From Bacteroidales bacterium CF (lineage in GTDB: Bacteria > Bacteroidota > Bacteroidia > Bacteroidales > UBA932), in the NCBI GenBank assembly GCA_000473305.1, contig CP006772.1, forward strand, positions 1,550,001 to 1,614,000: a stretch of DNA of 64,000 bases, written 5' to 3'. A program made the position numbers and the translations under genes. The stretch's first letter is position 1, and every line of letters begins with the position of its first letter. The notes beneath the pieces were generated by a model. It did no database searches. It worked only from the letters and a program-made list of their open reading frames with translations, and was not told the DNA's origin. Shown in pieces: positions 8,552 to 17,775 of the stretch.

Positions 8552-9165
8552 TGTTCTGTCTCTTTTTCCTCTATCGGAAGCTTAGGTGTACTTAAAAGTT
8601 TAAGGTACATCTTCTGGCATACCCATGCATCTGTGGCAGCATATAAGACTTGTGCATGAGTGAGCATATCAGCCTCCCAGTTTGAGAGTTGCTGTGATTT
8701 TGAAACCTTTATACCAAGAATTATTGCAGCCATCTTACGGACACTCTTCTCTTTAATACCCCAGTTGCTGCCTATTATCTGAAGATCAACAAAGCCCCTT
8801 GGAGTGAATTTTGTCAATCTTTGCAGTCCGCGGATATCATCATGAACTGCAGCGCCGATTTTGGCAATTCTCTTTGACCCGAGTATTCCACAAAGATCTT
8901 CCGTCAATCCAATCTTTATAAGTCTGAATATAAATGCCTTATCCCTGCCGGCCAACTGAAGGAGCGAAACACTGTTTCTCTTAACATTAGCCTGGAATGT
9001 AGGTTTTGTCTCTGTGTCAAATCCAATAATTCTCTGAGAGGTAAGATAAGAGATTGCATTTTCATACTCTTCCCCAAGTTTGTCAATCACATGAATATCA
9101 CCTTCAAATGAAGCCTGCGGAAGGTTATCAAGCTCCTCATGAGATATGTTAGAAGAATATGCCAT
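8548..9165 (-). CDS. 3'-5' exonuclease domain protein (RNase D/DnaQ-like)
   Basis: This 205-residue DEDD-superfamily nuclease has the first acidic pair in IGFDTETKPTF, the Exo II region in KIGAAVHDDIRGLQRL and the Exo III region YAATDAWVCQKMYLKL, so all metal-binding acidic positions appear intact. It resembles the single-domain RNase D-like proteins common in Bacteroidota, lacking the HRDC tail of true RNase D. Its substrate, RNA or DNA, is not settled. It sits 8 bases after the racemase-like gene and overlaps rlmI. Confidence 0.88.
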   Translation of the reverse strand: MAYSSNISHEELDNLPQASFEGDIHVIDKLGEEYENAISYLTSQRIIGFDTETKPTFQANVKRNSVSLLQLAGRDKAFIFRLIKIGLTEDLCGILGSKRIAKIGAAVHDDIRGLQRLTKFTPRGFVDLQIIGSNWGIKEKSVRKMAAIILGIKVSKSQQLSNWEADMLTHAQVLYAATDAWVCQKMYLKLLSTPKLPIEEKETEQ

Positions 9166-9173
9166 CTATTTTA

Positions 9174-10613
9174 TCATTTTATTTCCTTTTCAATAAGGCT
9201 CCATGTCAGAGGCAGCCTCTCCCTGATTCGTTGAAGATTGTAGGGATTGATATTTTTTATTGAAAATGGTACAATATCAACACTTTGAACCTCGTTACCG
9301 GCCTCTCTGCCATACTTGAATTCATAAGTAAAGTTTCCATCCTTGTCAAGTTTTTTCGCATCCAATCCTGAAGCAGGAATTGAGATAAAGGCATTCAACC
9401 TGTCTGTGGCCGGAGTAGCTGTAAGTATTCCCTGTTCCCTCAGCTTTGTATAAACCTCTTTTGCAGTATATACTGAAGGGTCTATAAACTCTATATCTGC
9501 CGGAAGTACTTTCTCATAAATCCTGACACCGTTTTTTTCGTAAGCACGAAGTTCCTCGACAACCTTTTTGAGAGTGTCAAGAAGGAACGGATAATGGGTG
9601 CAACCCAAAATGATATTCCTCAATGGGAGATTCCCGTTTCTTACTCTTTGCCTCTCAATAAGATTCACAAGATGCAACCTTGCATAATTTGAAGCAGAGT
9701 TTAACTGAATCCTGGTATAGCTCTCTCCATTTTTTTCAAATAAGACAGAATTCCCTGCAAAGCTGAATTTATAACGATCCAGCATTTTTGTATCAATAGA
9801 AAGAGAGTCCTCACCTATTGACGGTCCTCTGTAATTATCCCTTACAGAAGATGCCTTCATGTCCACATAATCCTTTTCCATATCTACAGCTTCAGCAAAA
9901 CCCAATCCCGGCTGAGCGACAACTTCAAGTTTACCTTTATAACCTCTCCCGGAAGCTGTCGAAACAATTGCTTTCTGATATCCTCCAGATGAGATGGTTC
10001 CTACAGTAGCTAGAACACCAATCGCTGCGTTTTCGTCCGGATTTATCATGTCCAGAGATGCCCTGGTCCCGGCTTCAATAACACCTATAACCGAGACTGC
10101 AGGAATTCCTTTAGACAAAAGATCCCTTACATCAGGCAAACCATATGCTGTTGCAGTATTACAGGCGATAACCACAATCTTTGAACGGTTCGGCACTTTT
10201 GTCAGAAAAAGTGCATCTTTCACCACCAATTCTCTGAAATAACCCAACTTACCGGCTGACGCATAGTTTCCGTAAGGCATATTTGCCTGATCGGCCAGGT
10301 AAGTAAACTGCTCTGAGGTTAAATCAGGAATCCCGTCTGAGCCTTCTGCTCCGGTTGCATTGTTATAACAATCCATCCTCAGCAATGACTCGAGGACTGT
10401 GAGCCCTCCGGTGCCGGAATCAAAGACCCCTATCGGAAGTTTTGACAAATCTTCAGGATATGTTTTATAGTCAGCATAATAGACAGATGTAGTATCTTGC
10501 AGTGCCTTAGTAACTATCGGAATACTCTGGTAAGATTCCTTGCCGCCCTCTTTTGGCGAGCACGCCGTTAACGCCATTAAGGCAATGATGATATACCCTC
10601 TATTATTTCTCAT
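9174..10613 (-). CDS. glutamate racemase homologue with lipoprotein signal
   Basis: The protein belongs to the Asp/Glu racemase family. The hallmark motifs are GVFDSGTGG, ACNTATAYG and GCTHYPF, with both catalytic cysteines present (Cys156 and Cys343 counted from an upstream ATG at 10628). Unlike normal cytoplasmic MurI (about 265 residues) it is about 480 residues. It begins with a signal peptide and lipobox (IIIALMALTACSPKEG), and carries an insert of roughly 90 residues between the two cysteines plus a C-terminal extension. I chose the ATG at 10613 (MRNNRGYIII) because it gives a standard lipoprotein signal. The start overlaps the purM stop by 11 bases. An exported racemase or D-glutamate-sensing protein is inferred. 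Confidence 0.85.
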   Translation of the reverse strand: MRNNRGYIIIALMALTACSPKEGGKESYQSIPIVTKALQDTTSVYYADYKTYPEDLSKLPIGVFDSGTGGLTVLESLLRMDCYNNATGAEGSDGIPDLTSEQFTYLADQANMPYGNYASAGKLGYFRELVVKDALFLTKVPNRSKIVVIACNTATAYGLPDVRDLLSKGIPAVSVIGVIEAGTRASLDMINPDENAAIGVLATVGTISSGGYQKAIVSTASGRGYKGKLEVVAQPGLGFAEAVDMEKDYVDMKASSVRDNYRGPSIGEDSLSIDTKMLDRYKFSFAGNSVLFEKNGESYTRIQLNSASNYARLHLVNLIERQRVRNGNLPLRNIILGCTHYPFLLDTLKKVVEELRAYEKNGVRIYEKVLPADIEFIDPSVYTAKEVYTKLREQGILTATPATDRLNAFISIPASGLDAKKLDKDGNFTYEFKYGREAGNEVQSVDIVPFSIKNINPYNLQRIRERLPLTWSLIEKEIK

Positions 10614-11787
10614 ATGTGAATTCTCCAAATTCAGTAATTAGGTCTACCGATGAAAACTTCCCAGCTTCTACCCTTCCGATAACTTTGGCCTCAACTCCGT
10701 AGCTTTCGGAAATTCTGACAATCTCTTCAGCTGTCTCTAAATCGGTATATATTTCAAACCGGTGCCCCATGTTGAAGACTTTGTACATCTCCTGCCATGG
10801 TGTCTTTGACTCGAACTGGATTGCACGGAACAGTGGAGGGACCGGAAAAAGATTATCTTTAACCACATGAAGTCTATTGATAAAATTCAGAATTTTTGTC
10901 TGTGCTCCACCTGAACAGTGAACCATTCCATGTATCTTTTGTCTGTATGAAGAGAGTATCTCTCTGACAATAGGAGCATATGTCCTTGTCGGTGACAGGA
11001 GCAATTTTCCGTAAGTAATCCCTGTTTCAGGCTCAATTTCATCCAGTCTCTTTGACCCGGTATATGCCAGGTCTTTTGGTATCTGGTTATTATATGTCTC
11101 CGGATACTTCTGTCCAATATAAGATGAGAAAAGGTCGTGTCTTGCCGAGGTCAGTCCATTACTGCCTGTTCCCCCGTTGTACTCATCCTCATACTCGGCT
11201 TTACCCGACGAAGCCAGACCTACAATCACGTCCCCGGGCTTTATATTGGAATTATCGATTACTTCAGACCTTTTAAGTCTTGCGCAGACGGTACTGTCAA
11301 CTATGATTGTCTGAACAAGGTCCCCTACATCTGCAGTCTCGCCACCGGTCAGAATTATATTAATACCATACCGGGCCATCTTTTCTACAAATGAGCCGGA
11401 ACCGTCAATAACTGCTGAAATAACATCTCCTCCAATACGGTGCTTGTTTCTCCCAATTGTAGAAGAAAGCAGAATGTTATCACACGCCCCGACGCAGATA
11501 AGGTCATCTGTGTTCATCACGATTGCATCCTGAGCAATCCCTTTCCAGACACTCATATCACCGGTCTCCTTGAAGTATGCATAAGCAAGCGAGGATTTTG
11601 TCCCTGCTCCGTCTGCGTGCATTACAATGCAATACTCCGGGTCATTGCCGAGAAAATCCGGAACTATTTTGCAAAAAGCATTGGGGAACAATCCCTTGTC
11701 AATATTCCTGATAGCACTATGAACATCCTCCTTTGTAGAGGATACACCTCGTTGTGCATACCTTTGAGCCTCAGTAGTATTATCCAT
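10603..11787 (-). CDS. purM: phosphoribosylformylglycinamidine cyclo-ligase (AIR synthase)
   Basis: PurM closes the imidazole ring in step five of purine synthesis using ATP. The sequence has RYAQRGVSSTKEDVHSAIRN at the start, the substrate loop MHADGAGTKSSLAY, MNTDDLICVGA and ILTGGETADVGDL. The 394 residues suit the longer Bacteroidota PurM. The start MDNTTEAQRYAQRG at 11787 is preferred over an ATG 48 bases upstream because it matches the family N-terminus and avoids overlapping glnN. It follows glnN by five bases, linking ammonia assimilation to purine synthesis, which uses glutamine. Confidence 0.94.
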   Translation of the reverse strand: MDNTTEAQRYAQRGVSSTKEDVHSAIRNIDKGLFPNAFCKIVPDFLGNDPEYCIVMHADGAGTKSSLAYAYFKETGDMSVWKGIAQDAIVMNTDDLICVGACDNILLSSTIGRNKHRIGGDVISAVIDGSGSFVEKMARYGINIILTGGETADVGDLVQTIIVDSTVCARLKRSEVIDNSNIKPGDVIVGLASSGKAEYEDEYNGGTGSNGLTSARHDLFSSYIGQKYPETYNNQIPKDLAYTGSKRLDEIEPETGITYGKLLLSPTRTYAPIVREILSSYRQKIHGMVHCSGGAQTKILNFINRLHVVKDNLFPVPPLFRAIQFESKTPWQEMYKVFNMGHRFEIYTDLETAEEIVRISESYGVEAKVIGRVEAGKFSSVDLITEFGEFTYEK

Positions 11788-11792
11788 ATTAA

Positions 11793-13982
11793 TTATCTCC
11801 AGAATAGCAATTCCCTGTATTTCGGAAGAGGCCAAAGCTCGTCATCAACCAGCATCTCCAGTTTGTCGGCGACAATCCTGATACTTGACATCAACGGAAG
11901 AACAGTTTCTGAATAAAGCATCGCTTTCTCCTCAATCTCCTCGATCTGATTAGCCAACTTCCTGGCCTCTATCAACTCCTTGGTCTCTTTTCTCAGACTC
12001 TCTATATATCCGGATATCTTCCTTATTGTAATCAGCTGTCTCTCGGACATAGTCTTATATTCATCCTCCTCAAAGAGCTCCTTGATACCTTTCACATTAT
12101 CGATCAATGTATTCTGGAACTTGATAGCTGTCGGAATTATATGGTTAAGTGTAAGATCCCCGAGTACTCTCGCCTCAATTTGCAACTTTTTGATGAAAGT
12201 CTCATTCATAACTTCATATCTTGCCTCCACCTCTCTGCTTGTCAGAACATTTGTCTCTTCAAAAAGTTTTATACTGTTCTCTTCCAGATAAGTCTTGAAC
12301 GCAGACGGAAGATCCTTGATACCTCTCAAGCCTCTTCTCTCTGCCTCTTTGTGCCATTCAGGACTGTATCCGTTACCTTCAAACATAATATTTTTGGATT
12401 CTATTATGAATTGTCGGATAACCCTGAGGAAAGCCTCCTCCTTATCCACTCCCTCTTTCATAAGATCCTCCACTAACCCCTTGAATCTCTTTAACTGCTG
12501 GGCTACGGCTGCATTCAGCGGATAGAGTGCTGCCGCTACGTTTGCTGAAGAACCTACAGCACGGAACTCGAATCTGTTTCCGGTAAAGGCAAAAGGAGAT
12601 GTCCTGTTCCTGTCAGTATTGTCAGGCAGTATCTCGGGTATCTTGTTAACTATATCAAGTTTATGGTGAGTCTGGTCTTGTGAGGCAGAGTCATCTTCCG
12701 CCATACTCTCTATAGAGTCGAGTACCGAGGTTAAAAGTTTTCCTGCAAAGACAGACATCACTGCAGGTGGCGCCTCATTCCCGCCAAGTCTGTACGAGTT
12801 GTTCAAAGTAGCCACTCCGGCCATAAGCAGTGGATGGTGCTCATATACTGCCCTTATAACTGATACAAAAAATGAGAGGAATTGAAGGTTTGTCCTTGGA
12901 GTCTTTCCTGGTGACAAAAGGTTAACACCATTGTTTGTAACAATTGACCAGTTGCAGTGTTTACCTGATCCGTTGACGCCGGCAAAAGGCTTCTCGTGAA
13001 ATATGACTTTCAGTTTGTGTTTCTTGGCTATCTTCCTCATAAGAATCATCATCATGAGGTTGTGGTCTACTGAAAGATTTGCCTCGGCAAAATATGGGGC
13101 AAACTCAAACTGATTGGGAGCCACCTCGTTGTGCCTTGTTTTAAGTACTACTCCAAGTTTGTATGCTTCTGTTTCGAAATCCTTCATAAAAGCCATAACC
13201 CTTGAAGGGATAGCTCCGAAATAGTGGTCTTCAAGCTGCTGATCCTTCGCAGATGTGTGTCCAATAAGTGTGCGGTTACACAACATAAGATCCGGACGTG
13301 CTCTGTAAAGGGCTTCATCTACCAGAAAATATTCTTGTTCAATGCCGAGCATTACATTCACCCTGTTGGTTTTGTGGTCAAAAAGGCGGCAAAGCTCTGT
13401 GGCTGCTTTATCCAAAACCTGAAGAGACTTAAGGTGGGGAGCTTTATGGTCAAGAGCCTCTCCTGTATAAGATACAAATACTGTAGGAATACACAGAGTC
13501 TGATCCATTATAAAAGCAGGAGAGGTAGGATCCCATGCGGTGTAACCTCTTGCCTCAAATGTATTTCTCAATCCGCCGTTAGGGAAACTCGAAGCATCCG
13601 GTTCCTGTTGTACAAGTGCATCTCCCTTGAAATTTTCGAACACACCTCCGTTCTTTGAAGGATCAACAAATGCCTCATGTTTTTCTGCGGTTGCGTCTGT
13701 TAATGGATGGAACCAGTGAGTGTAGTGTGTGGCACCATTTTCCACTGCCCATGATTTCATTCCGGATGCTATCTGATTGGCAATACTCCTGTCTATCTTC
13801 ATTCCCTCCCCTATTGCCTGCTGGACTGCCTCAAAAGCTTCTGCTGATAAATAACGTCTCATTTTTTCTACATCAAATACTTTTTGTCCAAAGTATTCGG
13901 ATACAGGTCTCTCTTCCACATAAAAACGTTCAGCTCTGTGGCTTGCGAATTCGTCCAGTGCTCTTTTTCTAAAACTACTCAT
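11793..13982 (-). CDS. glnN: glutamine synthetase type III
   Basis: GlnN makes glutamine from glutamate, ammonia and ATP. The 729-residue length is diagnostic of type III enzymes, as against about 470 for type I. Family signatures include EQEYFLVDEALY, RHNEVAPNQFEFAP and FHEKPFAGVNGSGKHCNWS in the catalytic barrel, with ATP-site residues near FTGNRFEFRAVGSS. The N-terminus (SSFRKRALDEFASHR) fits the family. A TACATTTG promoter element lies 34 bases upstream. It heads a minus-strand run with purM. No PII or nitrogen-regulatory gene is adjacent. Confidence 0.96.
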   Translation of the reverse strand: MSSFRKRALDEFASHRAERFYVEERPVSEYFGQKVFDVEKMRRYLSAEAFEAVQQAIGEGMKIDRSIANQIASGMKSWAVENGATHYTHWFHPLTDATAEKHEAFVDPSKNGGVFENFKGDALVQQEPDASSFPNGGLRNTFEARGYTAWDPTSPAFIMDQTLCIPTVFVSYTGEALDHKAPHLKSLQVLDKAATELCRLFDHKTNRVNVMLGIEQEYFLVDEALYRARPDLMLCNRTLIGHTSAKDQQLEDHYFGAIPSRVMAFMKDFETEAYKLGVVLKTRHNEVAPNQFEFAPYFAEANLSVDHNLMMMILMRKIAKKHKLKVIFHEKPFAGVNGSGKHCNWSIVTNNGVNLLSPGKTPRTNLQFLSFFVSVIRAVYEHHPLLMAGVATLNNSYRLGGNEAPPAVMSVFAGKLLTSVLDSIESMAEDDSASQDQTHHKLDIVNKIPEILPDNTDRNRTSPFAFTGNRFEFRAVGSSANVAAALYPLNAAVAQQLKRFKGLVEDLMKEGVDKEEAFLRVIRQFIIESKNIMFEGNGYSPEWHKEAERRGLRGIKDLPSAFKTYLEENSIKLFEETNVLTSREVEARYEVMNETFIKKLQIEARVLGDLTLNHIIPTAIKFQNTLIDNVKGIKELFEEDEYKTMSERQLITIRKISGYIESLRKETKELIEARKLANQIEEIEEKAMLYSETVLPLMSSIRIVADKLEMLVDDELWPLPKYRELLFWR

Positions 13983-14016
13983 CCTGATGAAAATATTTTT
14001 TGAATTTAATGACTGG

Positions 14017-14024
14017 CAAATGTA
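14017..14024 (-). promoter_or_regulatory. -7 promoter element for glnN
   Basis: On the minus strand this reads TACATTTG, matching TAnnTTTG, 34 bases before the glnN ATG. No clear -33 TTG was seen. Confidence 0.45.
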
Positions 14025-14057
14025 GATAAAATTTCGTAATGCATTAATTAAAATCCT

Positions 14058-14065
14058 TACTTTTG
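14058..14065 (+). promoter_or_regulatory. -7 promoter element for dacB
   Basis: TACTTTTG matches TAnnTTTG and lies 23 bases upstream of the dacB ATG, in the divergent gap with glnN. Confidence 0.5.
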
Positions 14066-14088
14066 CTTAAACAACCAACCTTATAGAA

Positions 14089-15561
14089 ATGAAAAACTCA
14101 GCCTCGTTGTTGCTGATTATCTTGGCATTGGCAACATCTTACAATTCGTTAGCCAAGGATAGGAATATCCAAAGGCATGTAAATCAAATGAAAAAAGACA
14201 CCCTGTTCAGCAACTCTGTTGTTGGAATAATGGTTATGGACAGTAAGGGAAGAGGTGTGGCATCATGGAATCCTGACGCTCCGTTGCTGACGGCATCTAC
14301 TATGAAGACCATATCCACAGGTCTTGCATTACAGATTCTAGGTCCGGACTATCGTTTCAAGACCAGAATAGGTTATTCAGGCATAATCAGAGACAGTGTG
14401 CTTGAAGGGGATATTTATATTGTCGGAGGCGGGGATCCTACCCTTGGATCAAAAGACACGGTAGCTACGCCTATAGAAAAGATTTTTACACTTTGGCATG
14501 ACGCCCTGAAAGCGGCCGGAATCAATAAAATCGCAGGGAGCATTATCGGGGATGACCGATTCTTAGAAAATGAGGCAATTCCTGACAGCTGGTCATGGAG
14601 CAATCTGGGGCCCTATTTCGGAAGCACAGCCTCGGGGCTCTCTTTCTGTGAAAATCTTCAGTATTTTACCTTCATACCGGGTAAAGCCAAGGGAGAACCT
14701 GTTGAGCTCATCAGTGTATACCCGTCACTACCAGGTATGGTTTACAAGAACAAGCTCTTAACCGGAGAGACAGGGACAGGAGACAGAAGCTCGTACTATA
14801 TTTCAGATCTTGCTAAAATTGGAGAGTTCAAAGGAAGTCTGGGTGCCGGTAAAGAGAGCTATATTCTTACCGGTTCCAGCAAGTTTGCGCCACTTATGTG
14901 TGCAGAGGAGTTCAGACTTTTTCTTGCTTCCAGGGGGGTGGAGTGCACCTCCGGAATACGTGACATATCCGAGATACCGGCCACTCCGCAGGATGAGCTT
15001 GTTATTATCGGAGAGACATTCTCTCCGAAACTTATCTCGATTATCAATGTGACTAACAGAATAAGCAACAATTTCTACGCCGAGACACTTTTCAAAATGT
15101 TAGGCAAACAGATGACCGGTGTCGGATCATATGATTCGTCGGTTGTTGCGGCAAAGAGATTGCTGGCAGGCATGGGGCTGTCTCTGAAAGGATACACGCA
15201 GGTTGACGGAAGTGGGTTATCCCGACAGAATTATGTGTCTGCAAGATTTTTCTGCAAATATTTCGCAAGGATGAAAGAAATGAGTAGCTTTGCCGAATTC
15301 ATCGGGACCCTTCCGCAGCCGGGAGGTCCCGGTACATTAAAAAACGTTCTCAAGGATGTTGAGAGTGGCACCAAATCAAGGATACACGCAAAAAGCGGCT
15401 CGCTGTCCAACGTCAGGTGCTATGCAGGTTATGTTGAGAAAAAAGGGGGAGATTACTACTATTTTGCAATTCTAACCAACAACTATCCCGCCAGGACATC
15501 GGTGATGCAAGTTGGAGTAGAGAGGTTTTTGGGATCGCTTGTAAATGTAAAAATGAAATAA
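14089..15561 (+). CDS. dacB: D-alanyl-D-alanine carboxypeptidase/endopeptidase (PBP4 type)
   Basis: This low-molecular-weight class C penicillin-binding protein trims peptidoglycan cross-links in the periplasm. The 490 residues begin with a Sec signal peptide (LLLIILALATSYNSLAKD). The serine nucleophile motif is STMK (Ser70-Lys73), the second motif is SNN in NRISNNFYAETL, and the third is KSG in HAKSGSLSNVRCYAGYV. The DacB insert domain lies between the first two motifs. It is divergent from glnN, has its own promoter element, and is followed 32 bases later by an aminotransferase gene. Confidence 0.93.
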   Translation: MKNSASLLLIILALATSYNSLAKDRNIQRHVNQMKKDTLFSNSVVGIMVMDSKGRGVASWNPDAPLLTASTMKTISTGLALQILGPDYRFKTRIGYSGIIRDSVLEGDIYIVGGGDPTLGSKDTVATPIEKIFTLWHDALKAAGINKIAGSIIGDDRFLENEAIPDSWSWSNLGPYFGSTASGLSFCENLQYFTFIPGKAKGEPVELISVYPSLPGMVYKNKLLTGETGTGDRSSYYISDLAKIGEFKGSLGAGKESYILTGSSKFAPLMCAEEFRLFLASRGVECTSGIRDISEIPATPQDELVIIGETFSPKLISIINVTNRISNNFYAETLFKMLGKQMTGVGSYDSSVVAAKRLLAGMGLSLKGYTQVDGSGLSRQNYVSARFFCKYFARMKEMSSFAEFIGTLPQPGGPGTLKNVLKDVESGTKSRIHAKSGSLSNVRCYAGYVEKKGGDYYYFAILTNNYPARTSVMQVGVERFLGSLVNVKMK

Positions 15562-15593
15562 CAGTAACAACATCATAAAAAAAATTATCAATA

Positions 15594-16796
15594 ATGCTTA
15601 CATTATCCAAAAAGGCAGAGATCATGCCGGCTTCTCCGATAAGAAAGCTGGTGCCATATGCTAACGAAGCTAAAAAAAGAGGGGTAAAGGTTTTTCACCT
15701 TAACATCGGTCAACCTGACATTGAATCTCCAAAAGAGGCTCTTGAAGCGGTCAAAAAAAACACGCTTGAACTAGTTGCTTATCCGGATTCTAAAGGTAAT
15801 GAATCTTACAGGAAAGGTCTTGTAAAATACTATCAGGGCATCAATATTGATGTAACCGAGAAAGATATCAATATAACAACAGGTGGAAGCGAGGCTCTCC
15901 AGATTGCGCTTGCCGTAACTTGCAACCCTGAGGATGAGGTTATCGTGATAGAGCCATTCTACACAAACTACAACTCTTTTGCTACACAGAACGATGTAAT
16001 CCTGAAACCGATATCAACAAGCATTAAGGATGGTTTTGCACTCCCTGACCCATCTGAATTTGAGAAGATGATAACCCCTAAAACAAAAGGAATCATCATC
16101 TGCAATCCCGGCAACCCTACAGGTACACTCTATACAAAGGAATCCATGCTTAAATTGGGTGAGATTGCAAAGAAACATGAACTTTTTATATTTGCGGATG
16201 AGGTTTACAGGGAATTCTGCTACACAGACCAGCCTCATTTTTCAGCTATGCATATTCCCGGCCTCGAGAAGAATGTCATACTAATAGACTCAGTTTCAAA
16301 AAGATACAGCCTTTGCGGCGTACGCATCGGAGCAATCGTATCAAAGAATCAGGAGGTTATGAATGCAGTGCTTCGCTTCTCTCAGGCACGCCTTTGCTCT
16401 CCTGCATATGGACAGATAGCTGCTGAAGGTGCTCTTGCAACTCCACAGTCATATTTCGATGCAGTCCGCGCAGAGTATATCAAGAGGAGGGATTTTCTCA
16501 TCGAGGCATTAAACAAGATTGAGGGTGTATATACTCCAATGCCTATGGGTGCTTTCTATACAATTGCAAGCTTGCCTATTGATGACAGTGACAAGTTCGC
16601 CCAATGGCTTCTCGAAGAATTCCAATATGAGGGAAAAACCGTTATGGTTGCACCTGCAGCCGGATTCTATGCAACAAAGGGAAGAGGCACAAATGAGGTA
16701 AGAATAGCTTATGTGCTCAAGATTGAAGATTTGAAAGAGTCTGTTAAATGTCTTGAAGTTGCCCTTAAGCAATACCCCGGCAGAACAATCAAATAA
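15594..16796 (+). CDS. class I/II PLP aminotransferase, aspartate type
   Basis: The 400-residue fold-type I enzyme transfers amino groups between amino acids and keto acids through pyridoxal phosphate. Visible motifs are FHLNIGQPDIESP at the substrate loop, TTGGSEALQIAL, CNPGNPTGT, FADEVYREF (cofactor Asp and Tyr) and the Schiff-base lysine in DSVSKRYSLCGVRIG. It resembles aspartate or aromatic aminotransferases of subgroup I-gamma, and exact specificity cannot be settled. A perfect hairpin lies 26 bases past its stop, inside the convergent membrane-protein gene, whose end it overlaps by eight bases. Confidence 0.9.
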   Translation: MLTLSKKAEIMPASPIRKLVPYANEAKKRGVKVFHLNIGQPDIESPKEALEAVKKNTLELVAYPDSKGNESYRKGLVKYYQGINIDVTEKDINITTGGSEALQIALAVTCNPEDEVIVIEPFYTNYNSFATQNDVILKPISTSIKDGFALPDPSEFEKMITPKTKGIIICNPGNPTGTLYTKESMLKLGEIAKKHELFIFADEVYREFCYTDQPHFSAMHIPGLEKNVILIDSVSKRYSLCGVRIGAIVSKNQEVMNAVLRFSQARLCSPAYGQIAAEGALATPQSYFDAVRAEYIKRRDFLIEALNKIEGVYTPMPMGAFYTIASLPIDDSDKFAQWLLEEFQYEGKTVMVAPAAGFYATKGRGTNEVRIAYVLKIEDLKESVKCLEVALKQYPGRTIK

Positions 16797-17763
16797 AGCA
16801 GACAACCCTGCTTAGTACCATAAAGATAGTCACAAGAAAGAAACTGAGTTTTCTCTTGTGACTATCTTCATTTTCACCTGTCGATTCCACAATCAGGACA
16901 GCCGCCGGTAATGACACTATCTGCATGAGCCAGCTGCCCGATTCAGGATAAAGTATCACTAGTATAGCAAGAAAAACAATCATTGTCGTGAACCTGACAA
17001 ATGACGCACTCTTTACAATCTTAAAACTATTTATCCTTCTGTAAACACTTTTTATAGAAGTCAGAAGCAAGATAATGAATTCAAGAAGGAAAAGAATGTT
17101 AGAAACGCTTCTGATGTTTGGTTCCAAAACTGCTCCGGCCTTAAGATGCCTCAAATACTCCTCGGCAAAGATGACAGCATCGTCGAAAAATATGAATCGC
17201 AGGGAGATTATAAAGAGAAACGGGATAAGGAAAGCAAGTAGTATAAGAACAATTTTTCTTAAAGATACGGCGATCTCTCTTATAGAGAAGAACATCGCTA
17301 TTGGAATCAAGAAAACAGCCAGAGGTTCAAACAAAGCTGCACTAGTAGCCAGAAAAACAGAGAGAAATGAGTTCTGATCGTTTTTCTTTAGGGTAAGAGT
17401 TGTATAGAGCGACCACATTAGAAAAAGTGTGGCCACCGATGTTCCGGAAAAAATAAGGCTTAAAGGAGAAGAGAGTGCAAGGATTAAAAACACCAGGGGC
17501 AAAGTCAGACTTACACGCCCTGTCATTATATACCTTTCATTGAAAGCATACAGTGATACTGCTGTTATTATCAGAAAAACTGCAGCAATAATGTGAGAAT
17601 CCAGTAAAGGAATATCCTCAATATCCACAAAACCTGCCAGAACGGGAATCCATCGGTGTATATTCTGTGCCGGTAAGATCCATGCAGTTGCAGACATAAA
17701 CGCAAACAGTAATATCAGATAGGGTATCGATATTGCAAAGCTGTATTTACGATTGTACTGCAT
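16789..17763 (-). CDS. multi-pass inner-membrane protein (DUF6427-like)
   Basis: The 324-residue product has about nine to ten hydrophobic helices and charged short loops and no catalytic motif that I recognise. It resembles the DUF6427 membrane proteins of Bacteroidota that sit near purD or envelope genes, but that assignment is from general appearance. The gene starts 12 bases after purD on the same strand and is probably co-transcribed with it. Its last eight bases overlap the end of the convergent aminotransferase. The codons for about residues 299-313 contain a perfect 15-bp hairpin that looks like a terminator. Confidence 0.72.
   Translation of the reverse strand: MQYNRKYSFAISIPYLILLFAFMSATAWILPAQNIHRWIPVLAGFVDIEDIPLLDSHIIAAVFLIITAVSLYAFNERYIMTGRVSLTLPLVFLILALSSPLSLIFSGTSVATLFLMWSLYTTLTLKKNDQNSFLSVFLATSAALFEPLAVFLIPIAMFFSIREIAVSLRKIVLILLAFLIPFLFIISLRFIFFDDAVIFAEEYLRHLKAGAVLEPNIRSVSNILFLLEFIILLLTSIKSVYRRINSFKIVKSASFVRFTTMIVFLAILVILYPESGSWLMQIVSLPAAVLIVESTGENEDSHKRKLSFFLVTIFMVLSRVVCFI
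16823..16874 (+). terminator. hairpin terminator for the aminotransferase, inside the convergent CDS
   Basis: AAGATAGTCACAAGA (16823-16837) pairs perfectly with TCTTGTGACTATCTT (16854-16868) across a 16-base loop and is followed by CATTTT on plus. It lies 26 bases past the aminotransferase stop, but in the 3' coding part of the minus-strand membrane protein. Confidence 0.65.
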
Positions 17764-17775
17764 TTAAAGAAATTT

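Noticed and set aside
10603-11835. Upstream ATG at 11835 as purM start
   Set aside because: It adds 16 residues without family similarity and overlaps glnN; MDNTTEAQRYAQRG at 11787 matches the family.
13224-13658. A 144-codon plus-strand open frame
   Set aside because: Antisense to glnN, with no start context, no promoter and shadow-like composition.
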